This document shows positions 53,439-62,815 of a DNA stretch of 64,000 bases, in pieces; the stretch's first letter is position 1; each line of letters begins with the position of its first letter. A program made the translations under genes and the position numbers. A model generated the notes under the pieces. The model searched no databases and was not told the DNA's origin. It was given only the letters and a program-made list of their open reading frames with translations. Source of the stretch: Agrobacterium rubi TR3 = NBRC 13261 (GTDB lineage Bacteria > Pseudomonadota > Alphaproteobacteria > Rhizobiales > Rhizobiaceae); contig NZ_BBJU01000002.1 of the NCBI RefSeq assembly GCF_000739935.1, positions 1 to 64,000 of the forward strand, read 5' to 3'.

Positions 53439-54332
53439 ATGGACACTCTCACCCGTATCAGGGCCTTTATCGATGTTGTCGAAGCGGAAGGCTTTTCCGC
53501 TGCCGCCCGCAAGACCGGGCGCTCTAAGGCGCTGTTATCGAAATATGTGCGCGAACTGGAGGACGATCTCGGCGCGCTGCTTTTGAACCGCACCACGCGG
53601 CAGTTTTCCATGACGGAAGCGGGCCATACCTATTACCGCACGGCTGCCGACATTTTGAAGGAAATCGACAATCTTGCCGACCTCGTGCGCGAGAACAATG
53701 CCCACCTGAAAGGCAAGTTGCGGATGTCGGTGCCGCGCAGTTTCATCGATGCCGATATTGGCCAGAGCCTTATCGATTTTGCCAAGGAGAACCCGGAACT
53801 ATCGCTGGAAATCGTGGCGGAAGACCGGTTCGTCGACCTCATCGAGGAAAACTTCGATGTGGCCATCCGCATCACAAAGCTCGAAGATTCCGGCATGATT
53901 GCCAAGAAACTCTCGGAGTTTCGCGTCTACGCCGTCGCCACGCCCGCCTTCATTACCCAGCATGGCCCGCTCAATTCGCCGCAGGATCTGGGCAAGGTCC
54001 CTTGCATCGTGGACAGCAATTCCCGTTTTCACAATCACATCCGCTATTTCGAGCCCGGCGGCGGCACCAACTCCGTGGCGATCAACGGTCCCATCGAAGT
54101 CAACAGCCCGCAGGCCACGCTGCGCGCTGCCCGGTCGGGTCTTGGCGTGGCCATCGTGCCGGATTTCATCGCCGGGCCGCATATCCAGTCGGGCGAACTC
54201 GTGACCCTGTTCGATGACCATATATCGCGTGACCGCGGCATCTACGCCGTCTACCCGCACCGGCGATACCTGCCCGCCAAGGTGCGCAGTCTGGTGGACT
54301 ATCTGACCATGTGGTTCAAAAAGAACGGGTGA
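53439..54332 (+). CDS. LysR-family transcriptional regulator
   Basis: Regulator of 297 residues with an N-terminal winged helix (about 4-62, AEGFSAAARKTGRSKALLSKYVRELEDDLG) and a two-lobed effector domain (about 90-295). It belongs to the CrgA/AaeR-like branch judging from RTTRQFSMTEAG. An AGGAGCC site precedes the ATG. It is divergent from the decarboxylase across about 540 bases and upstream of the DUF1007-NicO pair. Its targets cannot be fixed. Confidence 0.92.
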   Translation: MDTLTRIRAFIDVVEAEGFSAAARKTGRSKALLSKYVRELEDDLGALLLNRTTRQFSMTEAGHTYYRTAADILKEIDNLADLVRENNAHLKGKLRMSVPRSFIDADIGQSLIDFAKENPELSLEIVAEDRFVDLIEENFDVAIRITKLEDSGMIAKKLSEFRVYAVATPAFITQHGPLNSPQDLGKVPCIVDSNSRFHNHIRYFEPGGGTNSVAINGPIEVNSPQATLRAARSGLGVAIVPDFIAGPHIQSGELVTLFDDHISRDRGIYAVYPHRRYLPAKVRSLVDYLTMWFKKNG

Positions 54333-54427
54333 GCCATTGCGACGGCTTCGGCGCGGGGGTCGAAATTCGGTCCCAATTTGCGCTAGAGTCAGGCAAGAGA
54401 TTCTTTCATCCAGACAGACGGACATTT

Positions 54428-55075
54428 ATGAAAAACGCGATTTTGCCACTGGCTGCATGCCTGGCCGCCTGTCTTGCCCCCATGACGGCCATGGCCCACC
54501 CGCATGTGTTTGCCGAAGCAAGGCTCGAAGTGATCGAGGGCACCGATGGGAAGGTGCAGGAAGTGCGCAACATCTGGCGCTTCGACGAGATGTTCTCGGC
54601 CAGCGTGGTGCTGGACTACGACAAGAACAGCGACGCCAAACTCGACAAGGAAGAGCTGGCCGAAATCGGCACGACGGTGGTCGAATCGCTGGCGGAGTTT
54701 TCCTATTACACCTTCATTTCCGCCGATGGAAAAACGGTCGATGTCGCCAAGCCCGATACCATCCATGTCGATTACAAGGACAATCAAATCCTGATGTTCT
54801 TTTCCGTGAAGCCGAAGACGCCCTTGCCGATCAAGGGCAAGCTGTCCTTCGGTGCCTGGGACCCGACCATGTACACGGCCATCGATTTTGCCAAGGACAC
54901 CGATCTGGTGGTGAAGGGCACACATCTGGCCGCGTGCAAACATACGGTGGTGCGCCCCAACCCGGATGAAATCATCGCCCAGAACCAGAACAATCTGACG
55001 GATGCCTTTTTCAACGATCCCACGGGCACGGACATGACCAAACTCTTTGCAACCCGGCTGGAGCTGACATGCTGA
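54428..55075 (+). CDS. DUF1007 periplasmic protein with EF-hand-like loop
   Basis: Exported protein of 215 residues with a signal peptide (about 1-23, ending MAHPHVF, which gives a histidine-containing mature N-terminus). An EF-hand-like loop with ligands at D65, N67, D69, D73 and E76 is visible. DUF1007 genes are regularly found next to NicO-type nickel/cobalt exporters, and here the downstream gene overlaps by seven bases. It probably handles divalent metal for that transporter in the periplasm. Confidence 0.9.
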   Translation: MKNAILPLAACLAACLAPMTAMAHPHVFAEARLEVIEGTDGKVQEVRNIWRFDEMFSASVVLDYDKNSDAKLDKEELAEIGTTVVESLAEFSYYTFISADGKTVDVAKPDTIHVDYKDNQILMFFSVKPKTPLPIKGKLSFGAWDPTMYTAIDFAKDTDLVVKGTHLAACKHTVVRPNPDEIIAQNQNNLTDAFFNDPTGTDMTKLFATRLELTC

Positions 55076-56187
55076 ACAGGCGCGACGGTTTCCTGATCGC
55101 ATTCGGGCTTCTGGCTGTTACCGTCACCATGGCCCATGCGCAATCGCCATTGGGTATCGGTTCGGCCGAGCCCTCCATCTCGGTGGGTGGTCCGCTTGGC
55201 CCCTTCTTCCAGTGGATCAATGTCCACCAGCAATCCTTCTACCGGGCGCTGACAGGCGCGTTGAAAGCCATGCGGGAAGACCCCTGGGCGCTGACATCGC
55301 TGATCGGGCTGTCCTTTGCCTATGGCGTGTTTCATGCGGCAGGCCCCGGTCACGGCAAGGCGGTGATCTCGTCCTACATGATCGCCAACGAAATCCAGCT
55401 GAAGCGCGGCATCCTCATCTCCTTCATCTCGGCGCTGCTGCAAGGTGCCGTCGCGATCGCACTGGTGGGCGCGGCTTACCTCGTGTTGCGCGGCACCTCC
55501 ATCACCATGACCAAGGCGACGCAGGCCATGGAGATCGCCAGCTTCGCCATGGTCGCGCTGTTTGGCGCTTGGCTGTTGTTTCGCAAGCTGCGCAGCTTCA
55601 TGACACAGCGCGAGCCGGCGCCGACGCTTGCCGTTGAACCGGCCGGTCCAGCATCCGCGATGGCTTTCAACACCAGCCGTTTTTCTTCCATCGAGGAAGA
55701 AACCGGCTCGGTCAGAACCGGCCCTGTCAGAACCGGAATGGGCACGGGCCTGCGGTTCCAGGGCCGTCAGGTCTTTGCCGACCATGCCCCAAGCGGCAAT
55801 GGCGAGGTCTGCACTACCTGCGGCAACGCGCATGCACCAGACCCGTCGCTGCTGCAGTCGCGTGATTTCAGCCTACAGGAAGCATGGTCGGCCATCATCG
55901 CTGTGGGTCTGCGCCCCTGTTCCGGCGCCATCATCGTCATGAGCTTTTCGATTTTGAACGGCTTGTTGCTGGGTGGCGTTCTCTCGGTGCTCGCCATGTC
56001 GCTGGGCACCGCCATCACCGTCACGCTGCTGGCAAGCCTTGCCGTTAAAGCCAAGGACATCGCCGTCCGCTACGCCGGTTCCGGCAGCACCAGAGCCATG
56101 CGTCTGGCCAACGGCATCGAGATTGCTGGCGCGCTGGTCGTTTTGCTGATGGGCTTGGCCCTGCTGGGCGCTTCGCTTCAGGTGTGA
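55069..56187 (+). CDS. NicO/RcnA-type metal exporter
   Basis: Integral membrane protein of 372 residues in the nickel/cobalt efflux family. The motif HAAGPGHGKAV is near 86-96, the second signature GLRPCSGAI near 282-290, and six or so hydrophobic segments are split by a central polar linker (about 180-260) with paired RTGPVRTG repeats and a CTTCGNAH motif. A signal-like first segment is present. The overlap with the DUF1007 gene implies coupling. Ni, Co or Zn specificity is not evident. Confidence 0.9.
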   Translation: MLNRRDGFLIAFGLLAVTVTMAHAQSPLGIGSAEPSISVGGPLGPFFQWINVHQQSFYRALTGALKAMREDPWALTSLIGLSFAYGVFHAAGPGHGKAVISSYMIANEIQLKRGILISFISALLQGAVAIALVGAAYLVLRGTSITMTKATQAMEIASFAMVALFGAWLLFRKLRSFMTQREPAPTLAVEPAGPASAMAFNTSRFSSIEEETGSVRTGPVRTGMGTGLRFQGRQVFADHAPSGNGEVCTTCGNAHAPDPSLLQSRDFSLQEAWSAIIAVGLRPCSGAIIVMSFSILNGLLLGGVLSVLAMSLGTAITVTLLASLAVKAKDIAVRYAGSGSTRAMRLANGIEIAGALVVLLMGLALLGASLQV

Positions 56188-56214
56188 CGTCTCATCTCTA
56201 AAATCAAATTGCGA

Positions 56215-56421
56215 CTAGCGACCACGCCTTTGATACCGCGCCCGTAGCCAAAAAATTAGGAAAAATGCCAGCACTGCCACCGTGTCGAATATGGCGGCGA
56301 CCCAGACGGAATAGTGTTCGGCCAGCCAGAGCGTGATGGTCGGCATGATGTAGAACAGCAGGCCGAAGCCCAGGATGATGGCGATGGCGGCAAGGGCGGC
56401 CGATGTGCTTTTGCCGGTCAT
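56215..56421 (-). CDS. Small membrane protein, unknown
   Basis: A 68-residue protein with two hydrophobic segments (about 6-27 and 36-58) and a basic RARYQRRGR tail, predicted to span the membrane twice. Its ATG overlaps the stop of the GNAT gene as ATGA, so it is likely translated with that gene. I do not recognise a family. Confidence 0.6.
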   Translation of the reverse strand: MTGKSTSAALAAIAIILGFGLLFYIMPTITLWLAEHYSVWVAAIFDTVAVLAFFLIFWLRARYQRRGR

Positions 56422-57101
56422 GCGGGCAGGCCCGCGCGAATGTCTTCCAGCTTTTGTTTCTGAAGGCCCTCGGGGCCGAAGTTTTCTGGTGCCAGCCAGG
56501 TTTCGAAGGCCTGTTTCAGCACCGGCCATTCGCCGTCGATCATCGAAAACCAGGCTGTATCGCGATTGGCACCCTTGGCTACCATGTGCTGGCGAAAGAC
56601 GCCTTCGAACATGAAGCCATAGCGTTTGGCGGTTGCCTTGGACGCTTCGTTTTCATTGTGGCACTTCCACTCGTAGCGGCGGTAGCCGAGATCATCGAAG
56701 ACGTGGCGGGCCATCAGATAATGCGCCTCGGTCGCCAAAGCCGTGCGCTTCATCGCTGCGCCATGGGCCACGGAGCCGACTTCAACCACGCCGTTTTTCG
56801 GATCGGGCCGCATATAGCTTGCCATGCCCACGACATCGCCGGTGGCGTTTTCGATGAAGACAAGCGTCACCCAGCCGAAAGCGGTCTGTGCGCCCTCGAT
56901 CCAGTCGCCGAAGGCCTGCGAGTTCAAAAAGCCGTCCTGCGGGAAATATTTCAGCAGATCGTTGATGCCAAGGCCACCCAGCGCCGTCCAGAGCTTGTCG
57001 AGATAGAGCGCCCGCTCAAACGGCGCAGCCGTGACGAGGCGCCCCTCCAGCGTGACGGGTTGCGGGGCCGGACATCCCTTGAACTGGCTGAGATCGCGCA
57101 T
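56418..57101 (-). CDS. GNAT-family N-acetyltransferase (RimJ/RimL-like)
   Basis: Acetyltransferase of 227 residues similar to the RimJ/RimL ribosomal-protein acetyltransferase type, with the acceptor-fold features EVGSVAHGAAMKRTALATEAHYL (about 107-129) and KRYGFMFEGVFRQHM near 158-172. ATG 57101 is chosen because GAGGAAAAG lies directly upstream. Its stop overlaps the small membrane protein gene. The substrate is unknown. Confidence 0.88.
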   Translation of the reverse strand: MRDLSQFKGCPAPQPVTLEGRLVTAAPFERALYLDKLWTALGGLGINDLLKYFPQDGFLNSQAFGDWIEGAQTAFGWVTLVFIENATGDVVGMASYMRPDPKNGVVEVGSVAHGAAMKRTALATEAHYLMARHVFDDLGYRRYEWKCHNENEASKATAKRYGFMFEGVFRQHMVAKGANRDTAWFSMIDGEWPVLKQAFETWLAPENFGPEGLQKQKLEDIRAGLPA

Positions 57102-57202
57102 TCTTTTCCTCATAAAATGAAGGAAAAGACTTACGGTAGGTGGGTGGTAAAGACAACAGGGGATTGGGTTTGGGGTGTCCCCTGTCGTCTGCGTGAACGG
57201 CA

Positions 57203-59011
57203 TCAGGCGGCGCGGCGCGTGGCGTTGGCAGGCTCCAGCCTGAACTGGCCGACCATGGTCGAAAGCGAGGTTGTGGCGTCGGCGATCGTCTGGCTGACCG
57301 CGGTGGTTTCCTCCACCATTGCCGCGTTCTGCTGGGTCATCTGATCGAGCGAATTGACACTGCTGCTGATTTCCTGAAGGCCGACGGATTGCTCGCGGGC
57401 GGCCGTTGCGACACTGTCGATGTTGGTGTCGATGCGGGAGACGAAATCCTCGATCTGGGTCAGCGCGCTGCCGGTGGACTGGACGAGGGTGACGCCGCTT
57501 GCGACCTGTTCGCCCGACTTGCCGATGAGATCACGAATTTCCTTCGACGCCTTGGCCGACCGTTGCGCCAGTTCGCGCACTTCCTGGGCCACGACCGCAA
57601 AGCCCTTGCCGGCTTCACCGGCACGCGCGGCTTCCACACCGGCATTCAGCGCCAGAAGGTTGGTCTGGAACGCGATCTCATCGATGACGCTGATGATGGA
57701 CTTGATTTCGCCCGACGCGCTTTCGATGCGCTGCATGGCGGAAATTGCCTCGGTCACGACGCTGGAGGACTGGGTGGCGGAGACGCGTGCCTGCTTGACC
57801 AGATCGCGCGTTTCGTTGACCCGTGCTGTCGACGTTTTGACGGTGGAGGCGACCTGCTCGAGTGCCGCGGCGGTTTCTTCCAGAGCTGATGCCTGCTGTT
57901 CGGTGCGCCGTGACAGATCACCGGCTGCGCCATTCATCTGATGGCCTTGGCTGCGCAGATGATCGGCTTCGGCGAGGATCTTTCCAAGCGTGGACTGAAG
58001 GGTGTGAACCGAGGCATTGAAGTCCTGACGCAGCGTTTCGAACTTGGCGTCGAAGCGGCGATCAAGCGTTTTACTCAGGTCGCAATTGGACAGGTTGTTG
58101 AGGCCGCTTCCCAGCTCTTCGATGGCAAAGCGAAGGGCGTTTGCTTCCGCCACGCGTTCTTTTTCGCGGTTCTCGCGTTCTTCGTTGGTGGCCAGCCGCG
58201 ATTGCTCGGCTTCGCTCTCCAGCTGTCGTTTGGCAAGACCCGCATCCCGGAAGATCGCCAAGGCACGCGCCATGGCGCCGATTTCATCATGACGCTTGAG
58301 GTGCGGCGGCGCTTCGTCCAGATGGCCCTGTGCCATGTGGGTCATGGTTTCGGTGATCTGGCGGATCGGCGCGATGGCCCGGCGGCGCAGGAAGATGGTG
58401 GTGGCGATGGACAGGAAGATCAACAGGCCGCCGAGGACATAATTGGTGTTTTGCAGGAAGGCGGTTTGCGCAGCGGCCTCGGTTTCCTTTTCCTTGCCAT
58501 AGACCGTGCCCATCTCCACCAGCTGGTTGACGGCATCTTCATGCGCGTGGAATGTCGCGCTCAACGCGTTGAGAGACGTGGTGATCTTTGCCGGGTCGGC
58601 GGCGGCGAGTGTGGGAAGGGTGTCGGTCTCCAGAAGGCTCCAGAACGCATCGCCCTTGATAAGCACGTCGTTTTGCAGCTTCTGTTTCAAGGTGTCTGGA
58701 AGGGTGGTCGTCTTCCAATATTCGCGCCGTTCCTGATACTGGCCTTTCAGCACCTTGATCCGCTCGACATTCTTCGCCATCCGGTCTGTATGAAGCGCTG
58801 CCTCGTTGGTGAGCGCATAGGTCTCGATCAGATAGAGCGGTGGCGGCAGGATATCGGCGATCAGATCCTTGCTGTCGACGATTTCCTGATAGATCGGGCC
58901 GTTGACCTTCAGCTTATCGAGCGCATATCCGCCGGTGAGAAGGGTGAGAATGACACCGGTGGCCAAGGCGACGCCGGTTGCAGTGACGAGAGCAGAAATC
59001 GACAGCTTCAT
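57203..59011 (-). CDS. Methyl-accepting chemotaxis protein
   Basis: Chemoreceptor of 602 residues. An N-terminal membrane anchor (about 7-30) precedes a periplasmic sensing region (about 31-175), a second membrane segment (about 180-202), a HAMP domain and linker helices, and a signalling domain whose conserved hairpin tip [30 protein letters not shown] lies at about 445-474. No CheR/CheB pentapeptide is visible at the C-terminus (it ends NATRRAA). ATG 59011 is selected: upstream codons have no ribosome site. No other chemotaxis gene is adjacent. The ligand is unknown. Confidence 0.94.
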   Translation of the reverse strand: MKLSISALVTATGVALATGVILTLLTGGYALDKLKVNGPIYQEIVDSKDLIADILPPPLYLIETYALTNEAALHTDRMAKNVERIKVLKGQYQERREYWKTTTLPDTLKQKLQNDVLIKGDAFWSLLETDTLPTLAAADPAKITTSLNALSATFHAHEDAVNQLVEMGTVYGKEKETEAAAQTAFLQNTNYVLGGLLIFLSIATTIFLRRRAIAPIRQITETMTHMAQGHLDEAPPHLKRHDEIGAMARALAIFRDAGLAKRQLESEAEQSRLATNEERENREKERVAEANALRFAIEELGSGLNNLSNCDLSKTLDRRFDAKFETLRQDFNASVHTLQSTLGKILAEADHLRSQGHQMNGAAGDLSRRTEQQASALEETAAALEQVASTVKTSTARVNETRDLVKQARVSATQSSSVVTEAISAMQRIESASGEIKSIISVIDEIAFQTNLLALNAGVEAARAGEAGKGFAVVAQEVRELAQRSAKASKEIRDLIGKSGEQVASGVTLVQSTGSALTQIEDFVSRIDTNIDSVATAAREQSVGLQEISSSVNSLDQMTQQNAAMVEETTAVSQTIADATTSLSTMVGQFRLEPANATRRAA

Positions 59012-59312
59012 TGCGAAAATTCCGGAGACGGGATGGGAAAATGGCTTGTCTTGCCGGAAACCGGCGGCATGAAATGATCTGGAGCAAAGCCGACGGCAAA
59101 TAAGGCTGCGATGTTTCTCGATCATCAAAAGTTCAAAATGCGACAAAGCCTGAAAAGCATGTTCCACAAGCTTTGTTCGGTCATATTTTACAATGAGTCT
59201 TTTTATTTTCTCTTAAGAGAATCGGGTCTCTAAACACTTGTTTATGATCAATAATTCTAAAATATAAGTTTCTATTTTAGGTAACTTGCAGGCGATGTCC
59301 GATGGATGTCCG
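59012..59312. other. AT-rich gap between the chemoreceptor and the outer-membrane barrel gene
   Basis: Contains the chemoreceptor promoter side and the 3' side of the barrel gene. The stretch 59168-59285 is AT-rich, with a perfect CTAAAATA/TATTTTAG hairpin (59257-59280) and a CTCTTAAGAG palindrome (59211-59220). No gene is visible. Confidence 0.5.
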
Positions 59313-60476
59313 TCAGAAACTGCCACTGTAGCGGGAAGAGATGGCACTGCCGTGATAGGCGGCTGCCTCGTCATATTCGTCATGCAACAGGCGGGAAAAT
59401 TCCAGCTCCAGCTTGCGGTCCTCGCCGGTATCGAGCGAAAGCGTTGCGACGAGACGTCGTTCGCTGCTGTCGTAATCGTAAAAAATCCAGTCCTTGTGGG
59501 TCCTTTCTACGGCAAGGTCGAAGCCAAGGGACTTCGTCAGCTTGGTTTTCATTACCGCTTTCCAGCGGCGTTGGAATTCGCCCAGCGGATCGTCCAGATC
59601 GTAAAGCGCATAATCCTGCGAGAAGCCCGCGCCGAGCGACAGGCGGTCGGTGAGCGCCAGTTCGGCTTCTGCGCGCAGATACGGCCTGACACGCCTGACC
59701 TTGTCGCTGACCTCATCCCCGGCGATTGTCGTGACGCCTGCTTCCATGAGGATGGCGAGTTTGTCACCGAATTTGCGGCCATAGGCCAGCGAACCGCGCA
59801 GGTTGGTGGCGGGAAAACGGTCATAGCGTTGTTGCTGACTGTCAGGAATCAGGCTGGTGTTATAGGCCATCGTCATACCGGCTTCGCCGCCGGCCAGCGC
59901 CCTGATGTGATCGGCTTTCAGGCCCAGCAGAGCCTCATTGGCTTCCAGCCGCGCTGGCAGGAAGTAGCCGGGGCGGAAGCGTGCCGTGCCCTTCATGAGG
60001 TTGGTGTAGCTGGCTGTGACCGTGTTCTTGCCACCGAAGGCGTCCAGCGTGGCTGTGGTGGACAGGTCGAGCTTATGGTCCAGACGACGATAGCCGACGA
60101 CTTGACCCGGCAGCTTGAGAAAGATGTCGCCCGCATCGCTACGGGTGCCGCGCATCTGCGCGCTCCATTCCAGCCTGTCGGAAATTTTGCGCGAGAGGGA
60201 GACATTCACCCAGCTATTGTGCTCCTTTGCAAAGCCATAGCGCGGGACGCTGACTTCCTGATGATTAAGGGAATAGCCGAATTTCGTGCCGTCTCGTTCG
60301 ACCTCGCCCTCCACACCGATGCTTGACCGCAGGCTGAGGATCGCGACCCTGTTGATGTCGCTGAAATAGTTGGTGTCGTAACTCGTTTCCGCCGTGTAGG
60401 TGACACGTGGCTCGGCGCTGGCGCCATGTGCGCAAGCACCTGATATGAGCAACGCGATCACGGCGCGAAAGACCAT
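59313..60476 (-). CDS. Predicted outer-membrane beta-barrel protein, unknown function
   Basis: Exported protein of 387 residues with a signal peptide (about 1-24, ending GASAEPR). The mature part alternates hydrophobic and polar residues in the way of transmembrane beta-strands, with many Tyr/Phe/Arg positions, and the chain ends in a terminal phenylalanine (SGSF), the BamA recognition signature of outer-membrane barrels. No porin or receptor family is recognised. ATG 60476 has GGAGATG nine bases upstream. The gene lies in AT-rich flanks beside a small secreted peptide gene. Confidence 0.75.
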   Translation of the reverse strand: MVFRAVIALLISGACAHGASAEPRVTYTAETSYDTNYFSDINRVAILSLRSSIGVEGEVERDGTKFGYSLNHQEVSVPRYGFAKEHNSWVNVSLSRKISDRLEWSAQMRGTRSDAGDIFLKLPGQVVGYRRLDHKLDLSTTATLDAFGGKNTVTASYTNLMKGTARFRPGYFLPARLEANEALLGLKADHIRALAGGEAGMTMAYNTSLIPDSQQQRYDRFPATNLRGSLAYGRKFGDKLAILMEAGVTTIAGDEVSDKVRRVRPYLRAEAELALTDRLSLGAGFSQDYALYDLDDPLGEFQRRWKAVMKTKLTKSLGFDLAVERTHKDWIFYDYDSSERRLVATLSLDTGEDRKLELEFSRLLHDEYDEAAAYHGSAISSRYSGSF

Positions 60477-60726
60477 CAACATCTCCAATATCTAATTGAG
60501 TAATATCTTATTGATAGATGGTTAATAAGATATAGTGTCCCTTGTCATTCTGGTCGGCTCAGGCCGGGTTGGTCGGGCGAGGGGTGTTTGTGTGTATTTT
60601 AGTCAACTTGCACATGTTAATATTAACGGTTTATTATAACATTAGCATATGCTTGCATTAGTTTATCCTAATTGTACTGTTTGACCACGCCAAGCGGCGT
60701 TGTTTTACAGATCAGAGGAGAGAGAA
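60477..60726. other. AT-rich divergent control region with palindromes
   Basis: The gap between the barrel gene and the Gly-rich peptide is strikingly AT-rich for this genome. It has the perfect palindromes GTTAATATTAAC (about 60616-60627) and AGCATATGCT (about 60645-60654). These are candidate regulator sites, but I cannot name the regulator. Confidence 0.45.
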
Positions 60727-61020
60727 ATGCTTATGAAAATCGCATGTGCCACGATCGCTCTTACCGTTGCTTCCATGGCGCCTGCCCATGCGGGTGGACT
60801 GCTGGGCGGCCTTCTTTCCGGCAATAGCAACAAGGGCGGTCTCGTCACCGTATCGCCCAATGTCGACCTCGGTGTTGGCAACATCCTGTCCGGCAACGGT
60901 GTTTTGAACGGCAACAAGACCGGCCTGCTGAGCGGTATTCTCAACGGCAACAAGACATCGGTCGATGCCATCGGCAGCGATAATGACCGTGGCTATAACA
61001 AGAAGAAGCGTCGCCACTAG
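60727..61020 (+). CDS. Small secreted Gly/Asn-rich protein, unknown
   Basis: A 97-residue protein with a signal peptide (about 1-23, ACATIALTVASMAPAHA). The mature region is rich in Gly, Asn, Leu and Lys with repeated LLSG, LNGNKTGLLSGI and LNGNKTSV units, and it ends in a strongly basic KKKRRH tail. No family is recognised. A GAGGAGAGAG site supports ATG 60727. A strong terminator follows, so it forms its own transcript. Confidence 0.75.
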   Translation: MLMKIACATIALTVASMAPAHAGGLLGGLLSGNSNKGGLVTVSPNVDLGVGNILSGNGVLNGNKTGLLSGILNGNKTSVDAIGSDNDRGYNKKKRRH

Positions 61021-61094
61021 CGCACACCCCACGTGCGCTTGACCTTGCGCACGGCGCAAAGAGGCCAATTTGTTCTGCGCAACGCGTCGCGGAA

Positions 61095-61120
61095 GGGGAG
61101 CCGAAAAGCTCCCCTTTTTT
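61095..61120 (+). terminator. Rho-independent terminator of the small secreted protein gene
   Basis: GGGGAGC-cgaaaa-GCTCCCC is a perfect seven-pair stem followed by six T residues, 74 bases after the stop codon. Confidence 0.9.
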
Positions 61121-61143
61121 CGTGGTCATTGGCAGGGACGCGA

Positions 61144-61533
61144 TTATGCCGTGTTCGACAGCCTTAGATAATAGCCTTCCGGATCGATGATCCGAAAATC
61201 GGTCACACCCCAGGGATGCGTGGCAAGATCGCTCGAAATCGGCCATCCGCTTGCCTTCACCCTGTCGTAGAGGGATGGAAGATCATCGACCTCGATAACG
61301 ATTTCCACGCCCCGACCGGCGCGTTCACCAGCGACCACTTTGGTTGGATGATCCGGTGGCAGGGCATCGTTCCTGTTCAGAGCCAGGCGAATGTCGCCCC
61401 TGAAAAGGGGCGTGTAGCCGCCATGGCCCTCTGGCCCGGCGGTGAAATCCAGCACGCTGGTGTAAAAGCTTTTGGAGCGGGCAATATCTGCCACGAAAAG
61501 CTCAACGCACAATCCCGGTTTCTTCATCTCCAT
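61144..61533 (-). CDS. VOC-family (glyoxalase/bleomycin resistance fold) protein
   Basis: A 129-residue vicinal-oxygen-chelate protein. The two beta-alpha-beta-beta-beta modules start with VELFVADIARSKSFYTSVLDF and VEIVIEVDDLPSLYDRVKASGW, and it ends with WGVTDFRIIDPEGYYLRLS. GAGGACGTCG precedes the ATG at 61533. The metal ligand set and substrate cannot be assigned. The gene is monocistronic. Confidence 0.88.
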   Translation of the reverse strand: MEMKKPGLCVELFVADIARSKSFYTSVLDFTAGPEGHGGYTPLFRGDIRLALNRNDALPPDHPTKVVAGERAGRGVEIVIEVDDLPSLYDRVKASGWPISSDLATHPWGVTDFRIIDPEGYYLRLSNTA

Positions 61534-61616
61534 CGACGTCCTCCAACATCGCAATGAGGCAACTGTGCCTATAGCGCTGAGACTATCGCCGATTTCAGCG
61601 ACATTGCGATGGGATT

Positions 61617-62609
61617 TTACGCCGTGATGTCGATAATGCCGCAATCGCCTGCTTCGGACGCGAAAGCCAGGAGGTTGCCGGTGTTGCTCCAGTCCATGGA
61701 GGTGATGGCACCCTTGCCGGGGCGGCGCAGCAGCGCTTCTTTCTGATCGGCAAGGCGCACGCCAAGGATCATGCCGTCGGCAAAGCCGATGGCCAGCACT
61801 TCGTCCAGCGGGTGGAACGCGACATGGGTGACCATGATGTTGGCGCGGGTGCCGAGCTCCAGCGGTGCCTTGCCCATCGGGCCGTCCTTGCCGGCGAAAG
61901 GCCAGACGATGGCCGCCGGTGCGCCGGATGAGGCAAGCCATTTGCCCTTGTGCGACCAGGAGATGGATTTGACCTTGGCGGGATAACCGGTCATGCGCAT
62001 ATGGCGCGTTTCCATGCCGCCCTTGGTGGCTTCCATCTTCCAGCCGTGCAGGGCGTTTTCCTGCATGGTGGTGACGAGGAATTTGCCGTCTGCGGAGAAG
62101 GTGACGCCGGTATGGGCACCCTTCCAGTCGAGATCGATCGGATCACCAGCACTTGCCACCCAATGCAGGGTGACGCCATTGTAGCGGGCGGCGGCGATGC
62201 GCAGACCCTTGGGCGCAAAGGCGATGGCTTCGACCGTGCGCTCTTCCTTGAATTCCTTGACCGTACCATCCCCCAGACGCACGAAGCTGGACTTGCCGAC
62301 GCCGTAAGCGATGGCGTTTTGCGGACCGCCTGCGACAACGCTGATCCATTTGCGCGGCACATGGGCAAGCTCGGTCACCGTGCCATCATGGCGGATGCGC
62401 AGCACCTTGCCATCCTCACCGCCGGTCAGCAGCGTGGCGCTGTGGGGATCGCGGATGCAGGTGAGCAGGCCCTGATGCGCCTCAATGACCTTCTCGCCGC
62501 CATCCAGCCGGTGAATGCTGCCAGCGGCTGTCGCAAACATGGGAATTTCGCCCAGAAAATGCGTCGCGACGACGTGGCCTTCAAGGTCAAGAGGGGCAAC
62601 GGTGGGCAT
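61617..62609 (-). CDS. WD40-repeat beta-propeller protein
   Basis: A 330-residue protein with WD40-type repeats (for example VTFSADGKFLVTTMQENALHGW, SISWSHKGKWLASSGAPAAIVWPF, HVAFHPLDEVLAIGFADGMIL, SMDWSNTGNLLAFASEAGDCGI), enough for a propeller of six to seven blades. No catalytic domain or signal peptide is seen, so it is presumably a cytosolic interaction scaffold. It lies 206 bases after the CobW-type GTPase, separated by a repeat copy. A shared role is only suggested by proximity. Confidence 0.85.
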   Translation of the reverse strand: MPTVAPLDLEGHVVATHFLGEIPMFATAAGSIHRLDGGEKVIEAHQGLLTCIRDPHSATLLTGGEDGKVLRIRHDGTVTELAHVPRKWISVVAGGPQNAIAYGVGKSSFVRLGDGTVKEFKEERTVEAIAFAPKGLRIAAARYNGVTLHWVASAGDPIDLDWKGAHTGVTFSADGKFLVTTMQENALHGWKMEATKGGMETRHMRMTGYPAKVKSISWSHKGKWLASSGAPAAIVWPFAGKDGPMGKAPLELGTRANIMVTHVAFHPLDEVLAIGFADGMILGVRLADQKEALLRRPGKGAITSMDWSNTGNLLAFASEAGDCGIIDITA

Positions 62610-62687
62610 GGGTAAAGGGTCTTTCTGTCGTGAGGCAGGCGCGTTGGCCTTTGGTTTTTATCAGGTCTGGGTACGTCGTTCACTCTT

Positions 62688-62802
62688 CCGTCACCCCGGC
62701 CTTGAGCCGTGGTCCAGTTGCCGCGCGTCTGCGCGGCATAAAGAGTCTTTCGCGATCAAAGACTTGATCGCAATGGATACCGGATCAAGTCCGGTATGAC
62801 GG
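62688..62802. repeat. Dispersed palindromic repeat, complete copy 3
   Basis: Starts ccgtcaccccggcc and ends ccggtatgacgg with the same end hairpins and the gatcaaag/cttgatc centre as the copy at 40128. It lies between the CobW-type gene and the WD40 gene. Confidence 0.85.
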
Positions 62803-62815
62803 AGAAAGGGAGCAA

